Origin: Onthophagus taurus
Taxonomy: Eukaryota; Arthropoda; Insecta; Coleoptera; Scarabaeidae
DNA length: 64,000 bases
Assembly (NCBI RefSeq): GCF_036711975.1
Contig: NC_091972.1
Coordinates: 15,443,001-15,507,000, forward strand
Direction of reading: 5' to 3'
How positions within the stretch are numbered: position 1 is the first letter of the stretch; every line of letters starts with the position of its first letter. The position numbers and the translations under genes are program-made. This document shows positions 24,200-33,694 of the stretch, in pieces. The notes under the pieces were generated by a model. That model did no database searches and was not told where the DNA came from. It saw only the letters and a list, made by a program, of their open reading frames with translations.

Positions 24200-24469
24200 C
24201 TATGACGCGTGACATGTTAAAACTATAGTTGCAACCATGACAGACAAAGTCCTTAGAAATGCAAGAGTAGTGCAATATTTTAGTGTAACTTTAATTAATT
24301 GCATTGCATTTAAAATATTATTGACTCTCCTTTTTAACATAAACTAAAGTCCAACACACTTGCGTAACATATACATAGATTTTTTTTATTTGGAAAATAT
24401 TTGTGCAGGCGAAAAATAATGTTTGATGGATAGGTGAGGAGTGTGACAATGTATGGAGCGGAAATATGG

Positions 24470-25792
24470 GGGTGCAACGAATACAAGATGGTTGAAGATA
24501 TATATCTTCAAAATCGTTCAACTATCGTTGCATCATTTAAGAAACAACATGGAACAAACGAAGATGGATTAATTGCTAGTTATCGTATTACAAAATTAAT
24601 TGCAAAAAGTGGTAAAAGGAGAAACTCTAATAATACCCTCTATAAAAGAATTTATTTCGACAGTAATGCATGAGGATATACCTAAAATTTTAATCACGTT
24701 GCCCTTAAGCGATAGCACACTAAAGCGACGAATTGATGAAATGGCAGTTAATGTTGAAAACAAATTTATAACTATTCTCCAAAACTCTTCATTTTCCATG
24801 CAGTTGGACGAATCTACCATTGCGAATAACGATGCTTTATTGATGGCATATGTATTACGAGAAAAAATGCTATTCGCAATAAATTCCATCACAGATACAA
24901 AAGGATTATCTATATTTAATATTGTAAGCACCACCAATGGTAGGTAGCTTATTTGAAGCAGGAAGTGCCAAATGTTTTACGTATTCATTGTGTGGTGCAT
25001 ACACAACATCTTATGGGAAAACATCTAAGTGCAAGTCTCCATTCATCATTAACATTAATAATTAGAGCCGTGAACAAGATCAAATCCAATGCAAAGAACG
25101 ATAGAATGTTTCTGCAACTTTGCGAGGATAATAATGAAGATTTCATTAAGTTACTTTTGCACACAGAAGTTCGGTGGCTGTCAAAGGGTACATGTTTGGC
25201 TAGATTTGTAGCATTATATGATAGTGTCATACAATTTTTTGAAAGTAATGATGAGACCAAATCTGTGTCAACAATTAAAAGCAGTAAAGGATGATGCATT
25301 TTACTTGGCAGATATTTTCAAGAGATTTAACGATATCAATTTGCAACTTCAAGGAGCTAATAAAACTCTTATAGGTTACCAAAGGATTGTGCCATTATAT
25401 ATTGGCAAAATAAAAATATCATATGGATTTAGTGCAGTTAATCATATTATGCCCAAAAAAAGAAACCGCCTGAATATTTCCGAAATTAAGTAATGTAATT
25501 TATATTTATGTAAAATATAAATAAAAAGATATATTTAACTATAGTAAGTTGTTTTATAAAGGTTTATTATGTCAAACTTTGCGAAAATCCGACATAAAGT
25601 ACTTGGTAAGTAATTATTATTATATGCTTTAATTTGCTGTAACTCTGTTTTAGAAATTTTATAAAATTATTTCCCTACATTATATGTAAATCACCATTTT
25701 TGTTTAACCGGTGGGCGTTTAAAAAATTTGACTACTAACAGACACAAAAGTCCAAAATTGGGCGGTAAGTATAAAAAGGTTGACTACCCCTG
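24470..25792 (+). pseudogene. Degenerate hAT transposase (ZBED5/SCAND3-like) with right TIR
   Basis: Three frames in succession encode GLIASYRITKLIAKSGK, then FSMQLDESTIANNDALLMAY (catalytic LDEST region), then HCVVHTQHLMGKH, LLLHTEVRWLSKGTCLARF, and a frame-shifted tail (LADIFKRFNDINLQLQG). The order matches hAT transposases of the ZBED/GTF2IRD2 type. At least three frameshifts and an inserted stop make it dead. GGTTGACTACCCCTG at 25778-25792 is a typical hAT right terminus (CAGGGGTAGTCAACC inverted). No matching left terminus was found, so the element is 5'-deleted. Confidence 0.75.
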
Positions 25793-25965
25793 ACCTAGAG
25801 CATTTTGATAAAGTTTTCGAAGATTAAACATGGAGAGAAATATGGAGTTGTTTGAGTTTCGACCACAAAGTTGAAAATAATTAAAAGATTTTCTAACAAG
25901 TACATAACATGAAAATACTTTTTTCTATACTTTTTCAATGTTATATTTATTTAAGTTTTCTATTC

Positions 25966-25998
25966 GACATGTTTCGAGGATCCAGTCCTCATCTTCAG
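25966..25998 (-). ncRNA. Hammerhead-like motif, copy 4 (left arm of fold-back)
   Basis: This is the inverted counterpart of copy 5: CTGAAGA, T, stem GAGGA/TCCTC, GAAAC, ATGTC. Lying in opposite orientation within one transcript, copies 4 and 5 would pair with each other, so neither would fold freely if transcribed through. Confidence 0.4.
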
Positions 25999-26289
25999 GA
26001 AAATTCGTCAATTTTTGAATAAAAGATAACCATATCTCACGGATTACAATTCAAAATTTTCAGGACTAAACAATTAAAAAACAGAAATGAACTATTAAAA
26101 TTGAATCGGAAGATTCTGCAATTCATCGGCGTGTATTATGGAACCAGTTTTGGATGACGTATTATCGTTATGTAATCTTCCGATTCAATTTTAATAGTTC
26201 ATTTCTGTTTTTAATTGTTTAGTCCTGAAAATTTTGAATTATAATCCGTGAGATATGGTTATCTTTTATTCAAAAATTGACGAATTTTC

Positions 26290-26322
26290 CTGAAGATGAG
26301 GACTGGATCCTCGAAACATGTC
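26290..26322 (+). ncRNA. Hammerhead-like motif, copy 5 (right arm of fold-back)
   Basis: CTGAAGA (26290-26296), T, stem GAGGA (26298-26302) / TCCTC (26308-26312), loop CTGGA, then GAAAC and ATGTC. GAA after the candidate cleavage site pairs with TTC just before CTGAAGA. ACATGT after GAAA is self-complementary. Confidence 0.45.
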
Positions 26323-26432
26323 GAATAGAAAACTTAAATAAATATAACATTGAAAAAGTATAGAAAAAAGTATTTTCATCTAAATCAACACAATGTTAAG
26401 AAAAACCAAAAACAATTATTAAGTACATAACA

Positions 26433-27644
26433 GGCTATAAATGAAACTTAGTTCTGATTTCTGCGCTAATACTATTGTTTATTGGTGTCACATATGCATG
26501 TTATAATTAAATGCAGGTGACACAAAAAAAATATATGAAATAAATTAATTAAAAATATCCATTAAGAAATCTGATGGAGATTATATAAAATTTAAAGAGT
26601 TGAAATATCTCGATCTAAAATTTGTTCATCATTTAAAATACTATGAAAGCTTTTAATTTACAGAGAATGTCCCCAATAAATAAGAAACAACTTTGATTGA
26701 AAATTATTAATTTTCCTTCATTTAGGTCAGAAGATAAAGGAAGGAGGAACAAAAAATAGTTTTAATTTCTTGAGCATCGTATAATTTATTCATCTTTTAT
26801 AACTCAACTCAATAAAATTAATTAAGTATCATTGATTTGAAATAATAATACATTCGTTAAAATTTTAGTACCACACTTAAAAACAAATTAACCGAATTAA
26901 CTCATAAATGTAAATTGATCGTATTGTATTCGAAACCCAAAGCATTCCAAGTAAACATCTAAGTCATGCATATTGTAAAGTCAATAAAAGAAAATAGTAT
27001 ATTATTAGTCATAATTTTAAAATAAATTCCGTCTCGATTCTCTGTCTATTTATTAAATTTCTTTTTGTTATTATTTTTACTTAAGGAAATACGAATGGAA
27101 TTTGTTGCGGAATTTACATATCTCCACGTTATTCACAAAGCACAAAGAAACTTTGTTGCTGTGAATATTTTACGCGGATTATTTTCATCTTATACGAATG
27201 TCGTATAAGGATCAAGGTGATCACATTTTTTTTTTAAATAAAAACATAATAACTATCGTTATTTTCACGAGTCGTATGCAAATTTATCAAAATATAATGA
27301 ATCAAAATAACATTCGATTAAAAATGTTATTGGAAAATAATAAAATTTTAGAAAAAAATATTAAATCATCCTTCGATCGTATCAAATACAAATTATATTA
27401 TTTATTGCGTACAACTTAATAATATGTTATAATTGCATTAAAATTTGTAATTGGAAAAAATTTCGTACATGAAATTGATGAAACTAAAAATTTATTAAAA
27501 TATATGTCGCAATATTTTGCTTGGTTTAATTTAAATGATAGAAATTGAGTAAAAAAATTGATTGTGGTAAGTTGTTTTAAAAAATAAGCAATCATTGTAT
27601 GCGAACTGAAATTGTTTTAAATATTTTAAAAAGATTTTTCTTAC
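26433..27644. other. AT-rich non-coding DNA, probable first part of the SLC6 first intron
   Basis: No gene, RNA or repeat was recognised. It lies just downstream (minus strand) of the splice donor at 27643-27644. Confidence 0.35.
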
Positions 27645-28020
27645 CAGATCCTTGTAAAGGTGTACTATTATAAGATTCATAACCATCATCAAAAGTTGAT
27701 GTAGAATGCTTTTGGTTTTTCCCATCATCGTTCTTGCCATTTTCATCCTTCCTCACGCAATTACTCTCGTTTTCTTGTCCCAACAATCTCGTAGACTCTG
27801 TAACAATCTTCTCCGGCGTCGAATTATCACCAACTTCTTTCTCCCCATCTTTAGCATCACCTCCGTTATTCAACAAACTTTCAGAAGCGCTCATCGTGCT
27901 TTTAATTTTTAAAGAGGAGGAATTTTTCGGCAACACTTCCGGGTTGCTTTTGCGTTTTTTCGCCGCGACTCGATCGCCGAAGAAAGTCGTCTGGATGGTG
28001 CGGATCTTCGACGGTAACAT
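27645..28020 (-). CDS. Candidate first coding exon of the SLC6 transporter (N-terminal cytosolic tail)
   Basis: ATG at 28018-28020 (G at -3), 376 bp open to a GTAAG donor at 27643-27644. The 125 residues begin MLPSKIRTIQTTFF and are hydrophilic, rich in Ser, Glu, Asp, Asn and Lys (SASESLLNNGGDAK, STSTFDDGYESYNSTPLQGS), with no membrane segment. The exon ends in phase 1 (TCT|G). The SLC6 exon at 5389 starts with the two bases needed (AT), so joining gives Asp and an unbroken frame: [15 protein letters not shown]. Long, phosphorylatable N-tails are usual in monoamine transporters. Phase agreement alone has a one-in-three chance, so the link is probable, not proven. The exon could instead belong to another gene spliced to an exon I did not recognise. 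Confidence 0.6.
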
Positions 28021-28360
28021 CGCTCTTTTTGAACTTCTTTCAAGTCAAAGTTTCACTGCCGCGCATTTCTTGGGCCTCTGGATGCTTCTGGTCTCCGGAA
28101 ATTTGATGACATTTTTGAATTTCTTCTTTAGTTCTGGTCGAGATGAGAGTTCGAATCGAAATGAACCGGAAGCGATTCGGGATTTCGGTGGATGGTTGTG
28201 TCTCGATTTATGATGGTTTGGTAGTGTTGAGCGTCGCGCCGCGACTGAGTTGGCGCGATTCGCGGTGTCGACGCCGTCGCCGACGACGACGACTCCTCCT
28301 TTTAATAGGTGCGTGAGAATCTACACGCACGACGCGCACCACACTTTTATTTCATCTTTT
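28021..28360 (-). promoter_or_regulatory. CpG-rich 5' region with TATA-like box upstream of the 27645-28020 exon
   Basis: Sequence directly upstream of the ATG is rich in CpG (GCGTCGCGCCGCGACTGAG, CGCCGTCGCCGACGACGACG) in an otherwise AT-rich region. On the minus strand TATTAAAAG lies at 28299-28307; a start about 30 bp further on would give a 5' UTR of roughly 250 nt. The promoter role is inferred from position and composition. Confidence 0.4.
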
Positions 28361-28722
28361 CATCTTCTTTTTCAGTTTCCTAATTAACAAACTAAAAGTC
28401 GATATTTCAAACAATAATCAAATCTTTCAAAATAAGACCATACTTACCAACCTTTCCTATTAAGCTAACTAAAAACTGTTACATTCCAGGTATTGTAAAC
28501 GCACTCATTAACTAACAGCTTAATTTTACTAGTACTAAGAAAATGGCAAATATGGTCCTTATACAAACTAAATTAATAGATATTTCAACTGGTCAATACT
28601 GAAATTTTCCTATCTCTCATAGCAAAATTGTAGATGTAAAGCCAAGTAATGTGGGCGTGTTATAAAAATATGTTAACAAGTATACAAATGCCATCTAACA
28701 CTGATATCAACGGTAAAATATA

Positions 28723-28889
28723 CAGTGAGTTAATTAATTATCTTACCTGACGTCATCATTGCAAGTATGCAACCAATATCACAGCGCAATACGCATCTTA
28801 CGCAAATCGCGTATTGTAATACCAATATTGTGATATTAGTTGCATACTTGCAAAGATGACGTCGGGTACGATAATTAATTAACACACTG
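28723..28889. mobile_element. Palindromic MITE, TA target site (family P, copy 1)
   Basis: Ends CAGTGAGTTAATTAATTATC and its near inverse GATAATTAATTAACACACTG are flanked by TA. The whole element is close to a palindrome (GACGTCATCATTGCAAGTATG ... inverse). Other copies lie at 33347-33458 (one end lost) and 53827-53968. No coding capacity; a mariner-type MITE is inferred from the TA duplication. Confidence 0.8.
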
Positions 28890-28891
28890 TA

Positions 28892-30271
28892 TTTTTCATA
28901 TTTCTTGAAATAACAACCTACTCAATGAGTTCACAACAAAAAATACTAAAAGGATTTATTGCTTCCACTATATTATATGTACCATATTAAATATAATAAA
29001 TAGCTAGGAAAATAATAATCCTTATTCATTATAATTAAATAAGTACAAATAAATTTATGGAAGTAGGTTAAATGAGAGCCATCAAACCAACATTCAGTTC
29101 ACGAATAACCGGAAAAATGCACCCTTCCTTAATTACCGTATAACTACATAGTTCGCAATTTAACATTAAGATCAGGCCAGGACGGCGGTCGTAAATTGGC
29201 GCTCATTAGGATGGCTCTCTTTTCTGGGATAATTTATTGTGTTCGTATCGAGGGGTGGCGGCGGTTAAAACTGGGCCGGGGAGTTCATAAAACGACCCGA
29301 GGGGACAATGAGCCGCACACCTCTGCGGCGATCTTCTTAAACGGAAGGAGTCGCCGGCGGCGGCGACAACGATGGCGACTCAATGCACCCTTATTGAATT
29401 CCGACTGCATTTTACGAGCGAAAAACGCTCGCGAGGAAAATTCGTATTCGGAATGGGCGTCGCGACGTTTTCCTCTCTCTTCTGGTCAAGGTTGAGGACG
29501 GCGACGATAAAACCGATTTCCCAGCTATTCCGGTAGCATCCAGAATTACTAAACGGGCTAGTTTTAATCGTTCACATTTACGAATTAGTTCATACTGGAT
29601 TTTACCAAATGGTTAGAATGTATATTATTCTTGTAGATCATTTTAATAAAGTAAATTGTCTTGAGTATTTTAAGAAGTTTCCATGGAAAGTTGGATAAAG
29701 TATCCAATCATTAAAATCGTACAGTTTCTTTTAATAGATGTGTAATAGCATTTCTAATAATGAACTCTGAAACTGGTAGAAATAAAAATATGATAAAAAG
29801 ATCTCCGATTCTGCTTGAATGAACGATAAAGAAATTTAACAATACGAAGTTTATTGCATTAAAAATAAAATCCCTTTTAGTAGACGATAGAAAACGCCAA
29901 AATTGATAGCAATTAAATGATTCCTAACATAACAGAGCATTATACAAAACGCAATAAGTCCAGAAAATAATATTTTTGATACGAAAGAAGTCAAGGTTTT
30001 ATTTCATATGTACACAAGGCCCTTTTATACATGATTAAGTCATGCATGTCTTGCTGCGGTGTTTACATATCGTTTGGAAATGTGTTGTGTTGTACTTGTC
30101 GTCATTAGAAAACATTTATAGCTGTAAAATGTTGGAAAGGTATTAGTAGAGGGAAAATAGTGTTGGGACTAAAAAAACATTGATAAAAAAGGAGAAAGAA
30201 AAACTGAAGAAAGAAATAAACTATAAATAAATTGAGGTAATATTAATGCATTATAAGCCCACAGATCTTAA
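28892..30271. other. Non-coding DNA with a strong GC-rich island at 29160-29545
   Basis: The island begins GATCAGGCCAGGACGGCGG and includes GTCGCCGGCGGCGGCGACAA and CGCTCGCGAGGAAAATTC. A 99-codon open frame (29196-29495) is arginine-rich and unlike any family I know, which is expected from GC composition. It lies about 1.2 kb upstream of the candidate SLC6 start exon on the minus strand, so an upstream enhancer or a non-coding 5' exon are both possible. The rest is AT-rich with nothing recognised. Confidence 0.35.
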
Positions 30272-30550
30272 GATGGCGTTACACATATCAGTCGACTGCT
30301 ATGGCAGTACGGAATAGTAGTCGTTTGACTGTTAGTGTCAAATTGGTATGTAAAGCGTCAAATTTACATATAACGCTACTGCCATACACAAAGTTGAAAA
30401 TTTTCTAGCGATAGCAGTAGTAGTAATTATAATAGTGCCAATAGACATGTTGAAGTACCAATGGCAATAGACATGTTAAAGTTTTACATCAGTCAAACCA
30501 CACCTCTTCCGTACTGCCATAGCAATCGAGTGCTACGTGTAATGCCGCCT
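30272..30550. mobile_element. MITE with ~45-bp inverted repeats and TTAA flanks
   Basis: The left end (GATGGCGTTACAC...GCTATGGCAGTACGGAA) and the right end read inverted (AGGCGGCATTACAC...GCTATGGCAGTACGGAA) match over about 45 bp. TTAA flanks both sides (30268-30271, 30551-30554). TTAA is the target of piggyBac elements, but the termini lack the usual CCC start, so the superfamily is left open. Confidence 0.6.
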
Positions 30551-33032
30551 TTAATCTTAAAAATTGCTAACTATCTTGCAATCATTTAAAAAAGAAAACA
30601 TACAGGTATCACAATATGTAGTTAAATACACTGATGGATGAGTTTACCAAAATTCTAATTTAGCTGCTTTTTTTGCAAATTCAAAAATATCAGAGAATCC
30701 GATGAAATGCTCAGACTTACAATCCTCATGACTTTCATCTTCTGTATACAGTGAATAACAGAAATTGAATAGTTTATTGTTATTATGTAAATTTTAAATA
30801 AGTAATTAATTCCCAGGTAAGCAAAAGTGAAGAAGTCTTTAAGAAAAATGTGGATAATATATAAACAAAAAAGAGTGCTAACATTCATGTCAAATATGAG
30901 TATTTTCACAAAATTTATATCCAAAAAACAAAACTGATAAAACAAAATTCACAAAACGACGATGTTCTACGAGACTGCAAAGATCAGATAAGCTAGTATT
31001 AGGCCATGTTGAAAACTAATTGCATGCCACAATCGCATTAACTTTCCAAATTACTATATTAAAATTTACTACCAATTTGGAAGTGATTGAAGCGTAATTG
31101 ACTTGAAATGTTACCTCGTTGTTTTTAAAAAATACCATGACGTCAGCGAACAAGAAATCGTCATTACTTAAAAAGATAACACAAAGAAGGGAGTAGTTGT
31201 GAATACTCACGTGTTTTATAGAAATAAAGATCTATCAAGAAGGGCACAAACTTTGATTCGACGAGACAACAATTTAAAAAATATAGTCAATATGACCGTG
31301 TTAAGTCAATAAACATTTAATAGCTGCATTCGGAAAGAAGTTGATTTAAATATAATAGATCGGAACTTAAAATGGTAATTTGAGTTATTACAAGGAGATC
31401 AGCTTATTGACCATATTGCTCGACCTGCAGAAGAAGAGAACTGCGACTCTATTTCGAAAGTACCTATTAAGTTGTAAACCAATTTTGACACTTTAGTTTT
31501 TATGCTGTTAATGTAACAAAAAAAGTTTTTTTCAAAACAACATAATTATTTAATATTGGATTTAGAAATTGGTCTTTAATTACACTAAAATATTATATAG
31601 AATCAAATTAGATCATAAATTTTCAATCAAATGAACATTAATCATAAAACAAATAACTGTTATTTGCCAAACATGTAAATATGGTCCATTTTTTAGATTA
31701 CGAAAATAAGCTCATCATATGTACTTCCTCATATCATTAAAAGCTAAATTTGATCGACACTAAGATCAAAGTTTATACTCTCCGGCTTCGACAGAGGTAG
31801 TTCATAAAAAAGATTATCCAAATAATTACGAATAGCATATAACATAATACTTTTTGTTATTAATCTATCAAGAAAATTTGGTTGATGTAAGTTGGTAATG
31901 TCAAGTAAATTGACATTAAGCTCCTTGATGGATTGAACAAAAAGCTAGAATGCCTGAATCACATCTGTTTTTGTGTTCTTCGTTGATCTCTTAAAGGACC
32001 ATAGTTTAATGAAAATTTCTACTGCCTTGTTATTATACATCACAGAAATCCCTTTCAATGTTGGACCATGTATCGAGAACACAACATATTCTAACACTAA
32101 AATTGGCATCCTTAAATAGATAAAAGGCAGAATTATAACTCATTCTAGTAGCTAATTTAATTAAAACGAGACACAACAAACCATATCATGGTTCCAAGTC
32201 AAATGCAGCGATACTCTTAGTTAACTATACTATACTTGCAGTTGTCATTGATTCAGTTTTGAACCTAATACGTTTTTGCGGTATTCATGAAAGTTATTCG
32301 GGGGCAGCACAAGATCATCGATAAGTTGAATGCCGAAAAACTATTTCTGACATAGCAGGACACTAAATTGTCGAGACAACTGGCGTATCTAGAGAGCGAG
32401 ATCCATTTCCAGTTATATTATAAATTGCTTCTCAATGCTTCCATTTCCATTGCGCGTATGGACAGTATCTATCACATTCATCATGGCCCGTACACGTGAT
32501 TACCAAACATATCGCGATCCACATTCAAGGTGATGCCGATGTGCACAATGTGTTCACGCAACTATCTTGTATATTATTTGTTTTGTGCATATTGTATCGT
32601 TATATCTTCCGTTACCTCCTACGGAATGGCAAAATATATATGTATTAATAGTGAGCATAACGTTATTTGTCTAATGGAGACTGGGGTACATAATGGCGTG
32701 CAATTGGCGGAAGGTTTTCAGAATTCTTATGTCTTTAAATTGTCATGAGATTAAGTACAAATCCAATGATGTATTTATTTATGTACTTATTAATGTGTCG
32801 GGAAATATGGATGAGGCGCTTAAGGTAGTGGATGCTGTAGCTCGGTAATTCATGTTGTTTTTATTTGACATGTATCAGCTACTTTTTTATCTCGTAGATT
32901 TTACTTTCAAGACAATTTCAAAAGAAATAATCAAAAGGCAATAAGTACTAATAATCTTTTGTCGACAAGTCCCACTATTAACAGTTTTAATGGGCATGAT
33001 AAATTATTAAGAACAATTTATTAAGTAACCCT
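30551..33032. other. AT-rich non-coding DNA, nothing recognised
   Basis: No gene could be supported. Open frames at 30655-30945 and 31016-31210 (minus) and 32530-32748 (plus) lack recognisable motifs or splice context. The last 600 bp may be decayed transposon sequence belonging to the DUF4817-class fragment just to the right. Confidence 0.3.
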
Positions 33033-33150
33033 TTCTCGAATCTGTAGCGTAATTGTGGCGAAAAGAGTATGCGATGGAGTCGGACGTTGTGAATAACGGT
33101 CTTGATAAAGACGACGAGCAGTTTTTCCATTACCTCGAGCTTCGCCATAC
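33033..33150 (-). pseudogene. DUF4817 helix-turn-helix fragment of a Tc1/mariner-like transposase
   Basis: The minus strand reads AYGEARGNGKTARRLYQDRY followed by SQRPTPSHTLFATI, the N-terminal DNA-binding motif (Y-G-x-A-x-G-N...A-x-x-L-Y-x-x-R-F) found ahead of the DDE domain in this insect transposon class. The catalytic part is not recognisable downstream. Confidence 0.6.
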
Positions 33151-33346
33151 GCAAGGATGTTGCTCAGCAACACTGAAATTCACGTCATGTTACTAAGCAA
33201 ACTTGTTTTCAAACGGCTGAAACGTAGTACGTTTTCAAACATGGATTCCAATTCAAATTATTATCTACTTAGTCCCCTCTATAAGCCCTACAGGTTTATA
33301 AGGGGAATTTTAGAGCACCAGTATAAGTTATAAAGCAACAAATCTT

Positions 33347-33458
33347 CGCAAGTATGCCACCAATATCACAGTATTGGTATTGCAATACGCGATTTGCGTA
33401 TTTGGTTGCATACTTGCAATGATGATGTCGGGAACGATAAATAATTAGCACAATGTAT
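33347..33458. mobile_element. Palindromic MITE family P, copy 2 (truncated)
   Basis: GCAAGTATGCCACCAATATC ... GGTTGCATACTTGCAATGATGATGTCGGGAACGATAAATAATTAGCAC: the core palindrome and right end match copies at 28723 and 53827; the left outer arm is missing. Confidence 0.7.
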
Positions 33459-33621
33459 TTAATATTATAAAATTAAACATGACCTTCCAAAAACATCAGT
33501 TTTTCCCATGTTGAAAGTACCATGGTACACCTGTATAAACTAATTTGTTGGGATATTCACAAATCATCAAGGAAAACGAATTCAAAGATGGGAAACTGAA
33601 AGCAAATATTAAAAAAAATAT

Positions 33622-33627
33622 TTTATT
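33622..33627 (-). terminator. Poly(A) signal of CLP1
   Basis: AATAAA on the minus strand, about 70 nt after the CLP1 stop codon (33695-33697), followed by a T-rich stretch. Confidence 0.55.
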
Positions 33628-33694
33628 CTATATCAAAAATATGTCAAAAATGAAAAGAAACTATATTAACATAATCAAAAATTCCGATCGATTT

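Larger units (their letters stand above)
25910..26420. mobile_element. Fold-back retroelement copy with 12-bp TSD
   Basis: Two arms of about 220 bp in inverted orientation (25910-26130 and 26170-26378) surround a spacer of about 40 bp. A direct repeat AAGTACATAACA flanks the unit at 25898-25909 and 26421-26432. Each arm carries a hammerhead-like motif (minus 25966-25998; plus 26290-26322). A 12-bp duplication plus an unpaired right tail (26379-26420) points to retrotransposition with an inverted partial copy, a form common for Penelope-like elements, rather than a cut-and-paste MITE. Confidence 0.7.

Noticed and set aside
27734..28213. 159-codon plus-strand open frame
   Set aside because: It is antisense to the minus-strand exon 27645-28020 and its CpG-rich 5' region; the minus strand has a good start, a donor and matching phase.
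29196..29495. 99-codon arginine-rich frame in a GC island
   Set aside because: GC-rich sequence produces long open frames by composition; no domain or codon pattern supports a protein.
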